Of a DNA stretch of 64,000 nt, positions 23,173 to 33,842 are shown one piece after another. Every line of letters starts with the position of its first letter. The first letter of the stretch is position 1. A program made the position numbers and the translations under genes. Location: NCBI GenBank assembly GCA_014549065.1, contig JACDOX010000300.1, positions 371,634 through 435,633 of the forward strand, read 5' to 3'. Source of the stretch: Cardinalis cardinalis. Its lineage: Eukaryota; Chordata; Aves; Passeriformes; Cardinalidae. The notes beneath the pieces were generated by a model. That model saw only the letters and a list, made by a program, of their open reading frames with translations. It ran no database searches and had not been told where the DNA came from.

Positions 23173-24446
23173 GCAAGTTCACTCTTGTATGTCTAAATAT
23201 TTGTAAACCCACTGCTGGTTTACACTGTTGTAGGAGCTTTTTGTGGGGTGACATCATCTGTTCAGGTAACATCTGAAAATTTGTTATGTGGGTATCACTG
23301 AAGGGGTGTCGGGGACAGCTAAAGGTGATACAGAGACTCCATCATCAGAAGGCATGAAAAGGCACTTTATTATTAGAAATCCACAGTTCTTGTAGAAACA
23401 ATGGTGGACTTAAGACCTGATTGGCCTTTAAGAATCTTCTCTCACCTATTGGTCAAGAAGGGACAACTCCTTCTTGTAAACATCTCTGACAAACAGAGAT
23501 TGCCTGCCAGGTGCAGAGATTGAGATAATAATTGTTTTAATTCTTTCTCTGAGCTTTCTCACAGCTTCTCAGGAAAATCCTGGGAGAGCTGTGTCTCTCT
23601 CTGCTCAGAGGATATGTGNTTGCTACATATGGGCAAAAGAGGGAAGGATACAGAATTTTCCAAAATCTTCATGGCACTCGGACTTAAAACCTCAGCTGCA
23701 NGAATAGAAAACGCCACAGACTTAGAGGTGGCAGCACAGCCTGGAATGGGTCATTTGTGCATAAAGTATGAGAGGACAACAACAGGGGACTCTGTGGGTC
23801 TTGGGTTTACCCAGCTTGAGGACGGCAGTGTGAATCAGCTGTGACTGATGAGCCTTTGAGGGGAACTACTAAGAAATGCATTTGAACACCACNTTCTGTA
23901 AGTCACCTGAAGAGTTTCTGATAAGAAAGGAGATAAGGTCAGGGAGAGGCTCTAGACTGACAAACCTCTTGTGAGCACTGGTTGATTGGCTATTGGAACC
24001 TGAAATTTTTATGGGGGAAGNTTCAGAAAAGAAGGTTCAGAAAATTTGCTCAGAAAAGAGCAAATTTCTGCATGTTTCCTTCCTCCTTCATAATTAATCA
24101 GTATTGAACTGTGAAATGGTGTGCTGCATCAGGTGTGAATTACAACTCAGCCTTAATAAGCTTCAGTGTGAGGCACATCGTTGTCCCATCACTCATACAG
24201 AGTTTCCTACTGGGGCCATCNTTCTGTTGCCACCATGCTGAACCTCAAATAGCTGCTGTGAGGAAGGGTCTGACCCCTCAGAGAGCTCCAGGCTGTTTGT
24301 GTCTGNAACCCTGAACAGCAGAGGGATGCTCTGAGAGACAGCAGGATCCTGAGGGAACACACAATGGCTGGNGGACAGCTGAAAGGGGTTATTGGCATTC
24401 CATGCACTCTCTTGAGATGTCCTTTTTGTCTTCTCTCCTGCCCCAG
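23173..24446 (+). other. PTPRT: GC-AG intron within D1
   Basis: The intron begins GCAAGT, not GTNNNN, at 23,173, and ends CCTGCCCCAG at 24,446. The context CAAG|GCAAGT is the strong-complementarity form typical of functional GC donors. The 1,274-bp intron contains a solo LTR at 23,307-23,626. The remainder (about 23,640-24,440) has no feature I recognise. Confidence 0.9.
23307..23626 (-). mobile_element. Solo LTR of an endogenous retrovirus-like element
   Basis: On the - strand the segment starts TGTAGCA, runs past CTCAGAGAAAGAATTAAAAC, has CCAAT boxes (ATTGG on +) and an AATAATAAAG poly(A)-type signal (CTTTATTATT on +, near 23,360), and ends ...CCCCGACA. The TGT...ACA ends, promoter-like and poly(A)-like order and 320-bp size fit a solo LTR of the kind frequent in passerines. 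No internal genes adjoin it. I could not see a clear target duplication. Confidence 0.7.
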
Positions 24447-24544
24447 GGCCGATGCAAGAGACAGTGAAGGATTTCTGGAGNATGATTTGGCAAGAAAACT
24501 CTGCGAGTGTTGTCATGGTCACCAACCTGGTGGAAGTGGGCAGG
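24447..24544 (+). CDS. PTPRT: PTPRT exon: D1 FWRMIW motif
   Basis: The exon is 98 nt, phase 1 in and phase 0 out (AGG before GTAAGG). It encodes PMQETVKDFWRMIWQ, then ENSASVVMVTNLVEVGR. The FWRM(I/V)W helix and the buried (I/V)VM(V/L)TN strand are core classical-PTP motifs. The Arg codon in FWRM is AGN at 24,479-24,481. The third base is ambiguous; purine gives Arg as the family expects, pyrimidine would give Ser. The acceptor is preceded by CTTCTCTCCTGCCCCAG. Confidence 0.94.
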
Positions 24545-26276
24545 GTAAGGTGCCACTCCCAATGTGTGAAACCAGACCAGGNCTGGGTTTAACACAGAGC
24601 TGCTGCTCAGGAGAGCTCAGCAGCAAAATGCCTTTTGCTTCCTGCAGAAAGGGCATGAATTCAGCCACTCTGGGGTTTTTTTCTGTAAAATGCTGGATTT
24701 TGTAATACTTAGCTGCTTCCCTTCTAGACTAATAAGGATGGTGTTCCTGCTGTAAGTCTGGGCTTTGGCACAGTTAAACACATTTATGCTAGCTCAGAAG
24801 CTGTCTCCTTCCTCAGTACAGAAGGAAAAATGTACTTCTGTAATAGTTATTCCTTATCTGATGATTTGAATACTCCTCTAAAAATCCAGAGGAGGGAGGA
24901 TGTGTGACTGGTGCTCCAACTACCAAAAGACCTCTTTGCGTGNGAGTCCAAAGCCTGGAGTTCCTGAGGTTCCTGGGAGTTGAGGTTTTTGTGGATCCTG
25001 GGACAACNCAGCAGTGCTGGCCTCCTGAACAGCCACCAATTCCCTCTCCTGGACTGACCTGGACCAGACATCTCTGTGTCAGCACCAGGCAATTCCCAAA
25101 GCCCATCACGGGACCAAACATGGATAAATCAAAAGGCGTAGGCTGGACCTCAGGAAATAAGAAGGCAGAATGTCTGGGGTGGCTTTTCCCAGCATGGTTT
25201 TTGTTTTAGAGATGTTCTCAGCCAGAAACCGGAGTTCTTAAAAAATTTTGTCCTGATGTTTGTCGCTTTCCATTGCTTTGGTACTAAGAAAAATTTAAAT
25301 TCTCGTTTACTCAGAGCCATTAGTAATTCAGCTGCTNTGTGTTTGATTTCCCTTAGATCTCATGGTTGAATGCCAGCTGCTTCTGTTCATTTATTATTAT
25401 TTATTCTATTTTACCTTCTACTGACACTTCAGTTCTGAATAAATGCCTCTGTGTAAAAGAAAAAAAATCCAAACAACAAAAAACCCANAACAAACCTACA
25501 TTAATCATATTTAATATTTATAAAACCTCTTTCAATTATGACTGGAACTGGAACATGAAGCCTGCTTTGCTGCAGCTAATTGCTTCAGCTTTAGGTATTG
25601 TTCCACTCTTCATGCTAGAGCATTTAATAACCTGATAGTCTTTGTTAGCCTAAATATCCCTTCTGGAGCTTCACAGCCTTGCTTTTATTTCTTCTGGTGG
25701 TTTTGCACATGGCTCCTAGATCTGGCTAAGCTGGGATATGTTTACCTGCTCAGGAGATTTCTCTCTTGAGCCTTAGCTGAAGCCTGTCACAGCTGGCAAA
25801 ATGCCAAGTTTGTGTCCACATCTAATAAAGAAAGCTCAGAGTCAAACAAATTTAGTGTCTCAACATGNATCCCACAATCCCCATGAATTGAAATTCTTTG
25901 GCTAAACAGAAAGANGTGAGAATTACAGGAGCAGTAGCAGAGATTTTTCTCAAGAGGGATGCTGGTGGTGACTGTCAGATGTTCTGTTCATCTGATATGG
26001 GCCAGGCACATATGGAAATTCAAAGATTTAAAAAAAAAATCTAAATGCATCCTTTGCATTTGTATGGACAACAAAGGGAACTTNAAAAACTCCTGCATGT
26101 GGTTTCTATGTATGGTAAAGGAATTTTGATCTAATTTATACAGTTAATTTTGGCAACTCTGCACACCAGAAGAAAACCCAATTTTCATTGGCTTCAGCTT
26201 GAAAGTGGAGGAAAATGTAGGTCAGCTCTGACTCAGGTTGAACTGGTTCCTCTCAATATTTTCCTTCTGCCCCCAG
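24545..26276 (+). other. PTPRT: PTPRT intron
   Basis: This is a GT-AG intron of 1.7 kb (donor GTAAGG, acceptor TTCTGCCCCCAG). I recognise no repeat or gene in it. It has A-rich tracts near 25,460-25,500 and 26,030. Confidence 0.8.
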
Positions 26277-26393
26277 GTGAAGTGTGTTCGATACTGGCCA
26301 GATGACACAGAAGTCTATGGAGATATTAAAGTCACATTAATTGAGACAGAGCCACTGGCAGAGTATGTCATACGTACCTTCACTGTCCAAAAG
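26277..26393 (+). CDS. PTPRT: PTPRT exon: D1 CxRYWPD strand region
   Basis: The exon is 117 nt, exactly 39 codons, phase 0 on both sides. It encodes VKCVRYWPDDTEVYGDIKV, then TLIETEPLAEYVIRTFTVQK. The K-C-x-x-Y-W-P block and the Y-x-I-R-x-F strand are standard classical PTP core motifs. A symmetric phase-0 exon could in principle be skipped without a frameshift, but loss would remove core strands of D1. Its counterpart in D2 is the 126-nt exon at 45,777-45,902, with the same phases. Confidence 0.95.
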
Positions 26394-27672
26394 GTAAGGA
26401 GGTCTTCAGGCAGCTGAGCTTGTGACACACTTCATTTGTGTTCAGAAACTCTGGGAAACACATCCAGAACGCTTTTGGAGGTGGGAGCTGTGCTATTTGG
26501 ACAGGCTTCACTTCAGCAAACTCAGTTTTTGACAGGGATTCCATTTTTGGACAAATGATTTTACAGGAACATCTTGATGCAGCCACGAAAGTAGAATCCA
26601 CAGTGCATAAAGTTTAACTGCATCCAAAAGGCAGCAGATAGCTGATGGTGTGCCAGGAATAATAACTGCCTTGTTTCACAGTGGCAAATGGCAGAGGAAA
26701 AAAGGTACCACTTAAACTGGATGCCAGATAGGGTCCCCTTTCATCAGAAATGAGAATATAATAAGAGCAAGAGTATAAAAAACTNTCCCCAAACCATCAG
26801 GATTTGGAAGATTTTGTTACTTGTAATTAGAAATTGGAAGTCTAAGTGTCAGAGTATTCCAGGTCTGTCCAAATTACTTTCCAAACACTCAGTAAGTGGT
26901 TTTAAAGCTTTTCCAAAATTCCTGCTCAATGAACTTCAGCCACACTGGGAATANTGTTTCAGTTTTCTGATACATCAACTCCATATTTCATTAAAGCATT
27001 GAAAAACTTGGTGAGAAATGCTAATGCCAAAATCTGACAGGCTAGAGGAGCTGGATTCCACCCACATTTCCTGTACTATAAAACATAGGTGACTCAGGGT
27101 TGTGGGTTACCCTTTGCAGGACAGATAAATATGTGATTTTCACATACCAACAACTTGCTCCCTCCAAAAAAGATGGTTTTAGGTACCAATTTCTNCCCTT
27201 TTCCCTGCCAGCAGCATCTCAAACTGAGAATTTTTGGCAGGGGGTGGCAAAAAATCTGCTGTTACCTGGGGCGTGCCCACTCTTGACATGTTCATTTCCC
27301 AGGCTCTTGCTTCAATGGGTCAAAGAGGATTTAAGAGTAAATTTTTGGTGGTTTATGGCTGTGGGTAAACACAGCCATGGAATGCTAGGGCTGAGGTCAC
27401 CCTGAGGAGGTGGGTGTGAGCTCTGAGACCACAGGCTGGAACTGGAAGCCTGCACCCACCTTCCCAGCCCTCAGGTGAGTGTTACCCACTTCACTGGGAA
27501 CTGGAATTTGGCCGAAAATGTTTTTTAGAGTGAACAGCAGCTTGGGACATGTTTCCATGCAGAGCGAGAGCTCAGCGCTCGTTATCCCTCTGCACGAGGG
27601 AAGGCAGCAGGGAGCAGAATATGCTGATTGGAGTCTGATGGGAGAGAAATAGAGGCTGTGTTGTCTCCTCAG
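26394..27672 (+). other. PTPRT: PTPRT intron
   Basis: This is a GT-AG intron of 1.3 kb (donor GTAAGG, acceptor GTTGTCTCCTCAG). No recognised repeat or gene. Confidence 0.85.
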
Positions 27673-27827
27673 AAAGGCTACCATGAGATCCGCGAGATTC
27701 GGCAGTTCCACTTCACCAGCTGGCCGGACCACGGCGTGCCCTGCTACGCCACGGGGCTGCTGGGCTTCGTGCGCCAGGTGAAGTTCCTCAACCCCCCCGA
27801 GGCAGGACCCATCGTGGTGCACTGCAG
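27673..27827 (+). CDS. PTPRT: PTPRT exon: D1 WPD loop and catalytic cysteine
   Basis: The exon is 155 nt, phase 0 in and phase 2 out. It encodes KGYHEIREIRQFHFTSW and WPDHGVPCYATG, then GLLGFVRQVKFLNPPEAGP and IVVHC. The general-acid Asp of the WPD loop is the GAC at 27,727-27,729. The catalytic Cys is the TGC at 27,823-27,825. The exon stops two bases later, inside the Ser codon of HCSAGAGRTG, so the active-site P-loop is split by the next intron. The second half of the exon is strongly GC-rich at third positions. The donor is GTAGGC. LTR-derived repeat sequence starts only about 13 bp beyond it. Confidence 0.96.
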
Positions 27828-27840
27828 GTAGGCCTGAAAT

Positions 27841-28920
27841 AAACACNGGCANGAGGCNTTTCTCCTTTTTAATGCCTTGATTAAAAGTGATCAGCTCGGG
27901 TGGGGAGAACCNATGGGTCNGCANTCANGCCGCCGCCGCTCCCAGGAGTGACCCGGAGGAGAAGGAACAGTGCAGCTTTGTGCACTGCTCTGGGGGCAGA
28001 GCTGCAGGTTCTGTCCTCACGAGAGCATCGGGAAATCCCTTGCTTTTCAGTCAACATTCAAGCTCCTCTGTCTAGCTAGCATCTTTTTAGGTTAGGATGT
28101 GGGGTAAAAAGGCCTTGGCAGATACTAGATTCTGTTCCTCACGTCTAGTCATCACTTTGGTTCATCAATTTTGTGTTGGCTCGTTGAAACACAGGTACGA
28201 GGCTTTTCTCCTTTTTAATGCCTTTATTAAAAGTGATCAGCTTGGGCGGGGAGAACCGANGGGTCCGCGCTCATGCTGCTGCTGCTTCCAGGAGTGACTC
28301 AGAGGAGGAGAAAAATGCAGCTTTGTCCACTGCTCTGTGGGCAGGGCTGGGGGTTCTGTCCTCATGAGAGCATCAGGACATTCCAGTAATATCATAGTAG
28401 GAAAGAATATTCATTTCAACCACCTACCAAAACGACAAAAGTGAGAAAAAAAAAAACCCACGAGAGAATTGCACATTTTTAAAACCTCATTTTCAGGTTA
28501 AAAGCCTGTTCTTGGTAACAAGTTTTTTTGGTGGTGGTTTTTAAGGAATTTTCCAGTTATTTTTATAAACTAGAAAAATGTTTGCTTTGTACTTTTTAAA
28601 ATGGTACTTGTCAAAGACTACTGACTACTCAAACAACTGGAAAAAGAATCATAAATCTAAATACCACACCACTTATTCAACAAAAAGGGGAGGAAGAAAG
28701 GGAGCAATTTTCCACATGTATACTCCATCTTGACTCTAGCTTCAATAAAATTTAAATTTGTTCAAGGGAACNCAACACTTCAACAGTCGAGGTCCTCTGT
28801 CTAGCCGGCATCTTTAGGTTAGGGTGAGGGGTAAAAAGGCCTTGGTGGATACTGGATTCTGTTCCTCATGTCTAGTCATTGCTTCGATTTGCCAATTTTG
28901 TGTTGGCTCGTTGTTTTAGG
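27841..28920 (-). mobile_element. Tandemly duplicated LTR-like segment with an inserted block
   Basis: Unit 1 (27,841-28,186) and unit 2 (from 28,187) match with a 346-bp period. They share AAACAC(A)GG, CTCCTTTTTAATGCCTT(T/G)A, AAAAGTGATCAGCT, GGGGAGAACC and, later, a CCTCTGTCTAGC block followed by TGTTGGCTCGTTG. Unit 2 is interrupted between about 28,385 and 28,770 by about 390 bp of different, A-rich sequence, then resumes. GCCTTTATTA on + is the reverse complement of a poly(A)-type signal, so the element most likely reads on the - strand. The family name is unknown to me. The 5' edge lies about 13 bp after a splice donor. Confidence 0.65.
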
Positions 28921-29286
28921 GGTTTTTGGCTNGGTTTGGTGAGGGGTCTCTCCCGTTGCATGCTGGATCCGATGTCATTTGCATGTCNACTCAATGTCCC
29001 CTCCCCTTCACCATCTGGGTGACATCCTCCNGGAAGCAGCAGGGTGCCACTGAACAAAAGGGGAATTCTTAACCATCAAGNACAGGTAGTTAATGAAAAT
29101 GACAGGTGATTACAACAACAAACAGTTAGAACTCCACCCCTGGCCCAACCTGTGAACTCTGCAACTTTTTTTAAAAACTGGGCAGCTGTTCTACTCATAA
29201 CAGGCTGGCTCTCCACCTGAGCCCCTCCTCCAGCAGCTTTTCCCTCTTTTCTTCTCGCCTGGCAATAACCAGCAGCTGTTTCAGGG
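28921..29286 (-). mobile_element. Probable internal or flanking remnant of an endogenous retrovirus
   Basis: The sequence continues without obvious change from the LTR-like unit, with retained CpGs. Its - strand holds a short frame ending near 29,195 with a charged stretch (RREEKREKLLEEGLRW). I do not recognise a gag, pol or env domain. It could equally be ordinary intron sequence. The call rests on position between two LTR-like segments. Confidence 0.3.
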
Positions 29287-29785
29287 TGTCATGTGTGGGT
29301 CTTGCTGAAGAACGGATGGACGACTCTTCTGCTAATGAAAGTTGAAAAGAGGGTTTATTTATTGCAGCTCTGGACACATGCAGAGGCATTTCCAAAGGCA
29401 TGTGTAAGGAGTCAGGCTCCTGCTCTCTATTTGTCCAAAAAGGTTTGATATTAGTGTTTAATAAGAGATGACACAGAGCCATCAGAAGGCAATGTGGCAT
29501 AAGCAGGTGTCCTTACTCAGAACCACTTCTACAGTGATCAATACAGGTGGATCTGATTGGTCATTTAATCAATACATTTCACCTGATTGGCTAATTTACA
29601 AGACATCCATTTATAAACAATCTTATGAGAATAACAAGAAAACAGGTATTTGGAAAACAACACCTGCAGGTTGTTTTTAATAATTGGTTGTCATTATTTA
29701 TCTCCAGATCACTAAAGTCTCCCAGGTTGATTCTGGGAAAACTTACCTACTTTTCTCACTCTCTGACCAGGTTGTCACGTCCACA
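29287..29785 (-). mobile_element. Solo LTR of an endogenous retrovirus-like element
   Basis: On the - strand it starts TGTGGACGTGACAACC and ends ...CCACACATGACA, giving TGT...ACA termini. It contains two CCAAT boxes (GATTGG on + near 29,555 and 29,585) and an AATAAATAAAC poly(A)-type signal (GTTTATTTATT on + near 29,352). About 500 bp is a usual LTR length. No target duplication was recognised. Confidence 0.65.
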
Positions 29786-30599
29786 GTTTTANATATTCAG
29801 ATGGTTTCCAGGACAGTTTCCAGGACACCTAATACACAATCATTAACTCTCTAGCTTTGTATTATAATTAGCTGAATGTTCATTAGGGCTGCATGATTGT
29901 CCTCTTTAATTGGGTCAGTGGGCTCTGAAATGGGTCAGTGGGTTCTTTGAAGAGGAAGTAAGACCTCTTCCTCATGGTAAACTCTTCACNTGTGTCAAGC
30001 TGGCAGGGCTTCTTGGCTTGCTGGTCACAGTCCAAACCTCCTCTCACTCTTAGAAGCCAGTGTTATTTATCGCTCCTGCACCCTTAAAATACTTCATGTA
30101 TCACCTGTCATTCCTAACTTNGTTTCAGTTATCCCCACCTGGTATCAATTAATTTCCTTGTTAAGCTCTAATCACAATGTATGATCTTTGCTAACTACAT
30201 TTCTAACTTAACCCCTTGATTAATTTGAGCTCTTAATTAAAATATATCGTTTTCAGTATCTTAGTTGCATTCCTAGCTCANCCCCTTCACTCATCACCAG
30301 GAAAGAAATGCTTTTCTTCCCTCAAGTGGCAGATNTGGAGCCAAGCTGGCATGAGTTGGAGATGATGGGAGTAGGTCAGAGAGGGCCTTTCAAATGTAGA
30401 AGCCCCCACAGTGATCTGTGCTCTGCTGGATGCTCATAGCAGAGTTGGGGAAGTGGTGAAAATCTGCGACAGCCATTCCAGCCCTCAGACCTCATGTGGC
30501 AGAACGGACAATGCCAACACAAAGGGAATTTTAAAGCAACTTTGCTTCTCTGTACCCCCATGTGCTGCAGCTCAGCTTTGTGCCAGCATTAAAGGCCTT

Positions 30600-30700
30600 A
30601 CCTGGTTTGGTGGAAGGTGTCCCTGCCCACAGCAGGGGAATTGGAACTACACCATCTTTAAGGTCCATCCAACACAGACCATTCCATGATTTTATGTTTT
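30600..30700 (+). mobile_element. CR1 LINE 3' fragment
   Basis: TGGAAGGTGTCCCTGCCCA, then TTTAAGGTCCATCCAACACA and ATTCCATGATTTTATG follow in the order of the avian CR1 3' terminus, ending in a decayed ATTCTATG-type octamer. Sense orientation is on +. Confidence 0.8.
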
Positions 30701-31374
30701 TATGGTCTGAAATATTTGTCTGGCTGAGTCTGGCTGACAGCCCTTGGGCACCTTGGCTTCCTGAAAGCCCAGGAGTTGGGTGAGAATCTCAGATTAAAAA
30801 CTTCCAGCTAGCAAAATTCCAGTGGCTTCCAGCTGGCAAATAAAAGGAGTTAAATGACTTCAAATTCCAGAAAACCAGAGTTTGGGTTTGGAGCAGCAGC
30901 TATGTCTGCAGGGCTCTGGGCATGTGTGAGCTAAAGAAGATGTGGCTTGAGCACAAGGCTAGAGAGCAGAGCAGGCTGTCCCAAAACCTCACCCCTAATC
31001 CATTNCATCCACAGTTGCCTCTGGTTCCCTCTCTGTGTCTTGAGAAAGAGAGAAAAAAGCCCACATCTCACAACTACTTTAAAAAGGAAAAAATGAAATC
31101 TTATCTTTTCTAAGCAGTTTTGGATTGGGTGGGTGTTTTGTTTTGTTGGATTTTTTTTTTTTTTTAGCAAGCAGTGAGTCAGTTTTATAATCAAGTAAAG
31201 CTAAGCCTGAGGAGTTGGCAGAAGAGATTTCATTTACAGCTGAGGGCCTGAGTTTGCTGCTTTGGTGCCATGGTATGGGGCTGGCCCTGGAAGGTGTCTG
31301 AACCTGACTCATTGTCACCAAGAAAGCAAGGAGAGATTTTTCATCCTTCCCATTTTAATGAATAAATGCCATTT

Positions 31375-31650
31375 CCTCTACGTTATTTATCTGCTTTTGA
31401 ATTTTAATGACTTGCTTTAAGTGGTAATTACCAAANTCTCCCCACTGATGCCTGGCTGGATAATATCACTGTTCGATATTTATGAAGTGCCAGGATCCTC
31501 TAAATATAGAACTGTTAAAACTATTTGTTAAAATTCTGAAAAGCTGAGAGATAAAGGGAGAGGAAATGCCACTTATTCATTAAAATTCTGCAAATGAAAA
31601 ATATCTTCTCACTATTCAGCAGTTGATTAATCTGGTCCATTGATTTATGG
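31375..31650. promoter_or_regulatory. Candidate conserved intronic element
   Basis: A repeat-free AT-rich block has many TAAT/ATTA and TTTATG-type cores, about 0.8 kb before the P-loop exon. It has no coding frame. The call is inferred from composition only; an alignment across birds would decide. Confidence 0.22.
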
Positions 31651-32411
31651 TCATTCATATCTCCTTGCTTTCGGCTCTGGTGGAGTTTTCAGTGCAGCTG
31701 AAGTTTCCTTGGTTTGGGCAGAGTTCTGCTTCCTTCAGAGTAATGTGAAGAGACTTCTCCTCTCTCCATCCTTCACACCTAAGCAGCTTGGATGATTTCC
31801 CAGAGGGGAAGGAGGACACGATGACAGCAGAGTTTTGCAGGAGATGGCCCAGTTCTCANAAGCAGTGGGGAGCTCTGAACTGAAGGGTTCCAGCAGCCTC
31901 AAGCTCCTTTCTCTGAGATTTACAATCCATAACTTCAAATCANCCTCCTCAGGATCCAAACTCCTCAGGATCCCAAAGGGAAAAGAAGTGTTTGAGGTGG
32001 AGGNCTGAGCTCCTTTCATCATGCCCACTGGAGTAAATGTATGCATGCCTTCTAGAGAGTCCCAGGAAAGGAAATTTCTGGAATTGTGTCTGTTTGCAAC
32101 CCAGAGGCTGCTCTCCCCTGTGTGATGAGAGCTGTGCAGGTGACCTGACCTGTAAAATTATAATGAGCATTTTTGCAATATTTCGTTGATGTTCAATAAC
32201 ACAAATCTTTTGTTTCTGCTTCCCTTTCAAGAAATGCTTTTTCCCCTCATTCTCTTAAATCCTACAACAGAAAAATGAATCCTGCAGGGATCAGGAGCAG
32301 CTCCCAGGAGGAGACAGCAGTGTGTGTGCTGCTGTTATTCTCTCCTCCACAGAGCCCTGCCTCTCCACAGCCCCTTGGTCACACAGATCCTCCTGTTTTT
32401 TTCTTTTGCAG

Positions 32412-32547
32412 TGCTGGGGCCGGGAGGACAGGGTGCTTTATTGCCATTGACATCATGCTGGACATGGCAGAGAACGAGGGCGTGGTGGATATATTCAACT
32501 GCGTGCGAGAGCTGCGCTCCCAAAGGGTCAATTTGGTGCAGACAGAG
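32412..32547 (+). CDS. PTPRT: PTPRT exon: D1 P-loop arginine and Q-loop
   Basis: The exon is 136 nt, phase 2 in (T completes the Ser of HCS) and phase 0 out. It encodes AGAGRTGCFIAIDIMLD, then MAENEGVVDIFNCVRELRS and QRVNLVQTE. The phosphate-binding Arg of the P-loop is the AGG at 32,425-32,427. QTE begins the Q-loop motif QTEEQY, whose second half is in the next exon. The donor is GTGGGT, a weaker but common form. Its D2 counterpart (50,482-50,617) is also exactly 136 nt with the same phases. Confidence 0.96.
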
Positions 32548-33692
32548 GTGGGTGCCAGCAGCTCTCCCTGCTCCAGGTGCAGCTTTCCTGTCAGCTTCTC
32601 TGCCCAGCAATTCATGAAGTCAACACTGGCTTGCTCTGTGCCTTGATTATGCAGAACTTTTGGTGGCCAAACATGCCCAGATTTGCACTGCATCAATTCA
32701 CTGGCAGCTACTCGGGGCCTCCAAGACAGGAGGGCAAACCTTGGAGTTTAGGTCTGTGCATTGCTGATTAATTTTATTCTCATAGTAGGGAAAAAGAGCT
32801 CCTGAAGCCTCTCATGACTCATTCATAGGAGCACTGCAGGCCCCAGTAGTACCTAGTGTGCATCAATTACAAGCTAGGCAAACAAAACGTCTTTGGTTCA
32901 AGCTTTGGGTGCTGATTAAGCAAGGTGCTCCATCACACAGTGTCTGGCAGCNGCACAGGCTCCTGTGGAACTGTTATCCTGTTGCACAGGTTTTATGTGT
33001 GTCCCTTAACCCCTTCCCTTCCTGAGGGACAGGACAACAGCCTGGAACACAGAGGGGCTGTTAACTTCGTTGGACTTCCCATATTTACTTTAGGGAAAGA
33101 GTTTTACCCAAAATACCCAGAACCCAGAAGAAACTTGTTAGTTCTGTACAGTTGTGCCAGAGAAGGTTAAATTGTATATTNGGAAAAGTCTCTTCATTTA
33201 AAGGGTTGTCCAGCCCTGGCACAGCTGCCCAGGGCAGTGGTGGAGTCACCATCCCTACAAGGATTTCACAGACATGCAGATGTGGCACCTGGGGACATGT
33301 TCAGTGGTGAATTTGGCTGGGCTGGACTCAGTGACTTGAGAGGCCTTTTCCAGCCTACACAATTCTCTGGTGTTGTTGGAGGTGGCCATTGCCTTGTGGA
33401 CAGAGAGGCTTTACACCCTGATCTCCTCCTCAGCCCATCACCATTTTGTCCCAACATTCCTGAGAGTGCCAATTCTCCATTTTCCTTGTAAATCCAAAAT
33501 GAACATGTGAGACTTCACATTCAATGATGGATGAAATATGCTCACAAAGCTGTCACATAGCACACTGTGTAATTTGTCTCCATGTGAAACAGAGCCAAAT
33601 ATGCATATTGGGCATGACTTAAGAAAAAACGAAGATTGATATTTCATGATCTGTATTAAAAATGTGATTTTAATATTTCCTCCCCTGTGCAG
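32548..33692 (+). other. PTPRT: PTPRT intron
   Basis: This is a GT-AG intron of 1.1 kb (donor GTGGGT, acceptor TTTCCTCCCCTGTGCAG). It contains one CR1 fragment at 33,190-33,375. Confidence 0.85.
33190..33375 (+). mobile_element. CR1 LINE 3' fragment
   Basis: The block GGCACAGCTGCCCAGGGCAG, TGGTGGAGTCACCATCCCT, AAGGATTTCACAGACATG and GATGTGGCACCTGGGGACAT, ending GAGGCCTTTTCCAGCC...ATTCT, is the canonical sense order of avian CR1. Confidence 0.85.
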
Positions 33693-33842
33693 GAGCAGTA
33701 TGTGTTTGTCCATGATGCCATTTTGGAGGCATGTCTCTGTGGCAACACAGCCATTCCAGTCTGTGAGTTCAGATCCATATATTACAACATCAGCAGACTG
33801 GATCCACAGACCAATTCCAGCCAGATAAAAGATGAGTTTCAG
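33693..33842 (+). CDS. PTPRT: PTPRT exon: end of D1 and D1-D2 linker
   Basis: The exon is 150 nt, 50 codons, phase 0 on both sides. It encodes EQYVFVHDAILEACLCGN, then TAIPVCEFRSIYYNISRLDP and QTNSSQIKDEFQ. EQY completes the Q-loop QTEEQY of D1. The rest is the last D1 helix and the short linker to D2, with the R2B-typical NSSQIK(D/E)EF signature. The donor is GTAATT, weaker than its neighbours. The acceptor follows CCTCCCCTGTGCAG. Confidence 0.95.

Larger units (their letters stand above)
27828..32411 (+). other. PTPRT: PTPRT intron splitting the D1 P-loop, rich in LTR sequence
   Basis: The intron is 4.6 kb, donor GTAGGC, acceptor TTTTTTCTTTTGCAG. Its first 2 kb is largely retroelement-derived: a tandemly repeated LTR-like unit (27,841-28,920), sequence that looks like its continuation (to about 29,160) and a separate solo LTR (29,287-29,785). 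A CR1 tail is at 30,600-30,700. A candidate conserved block is at 31,375-31,650. The stretch 30,000-30,300 is AT-rich and may be further LTR, but I cannot support that firmly. Confidence 0.8.
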
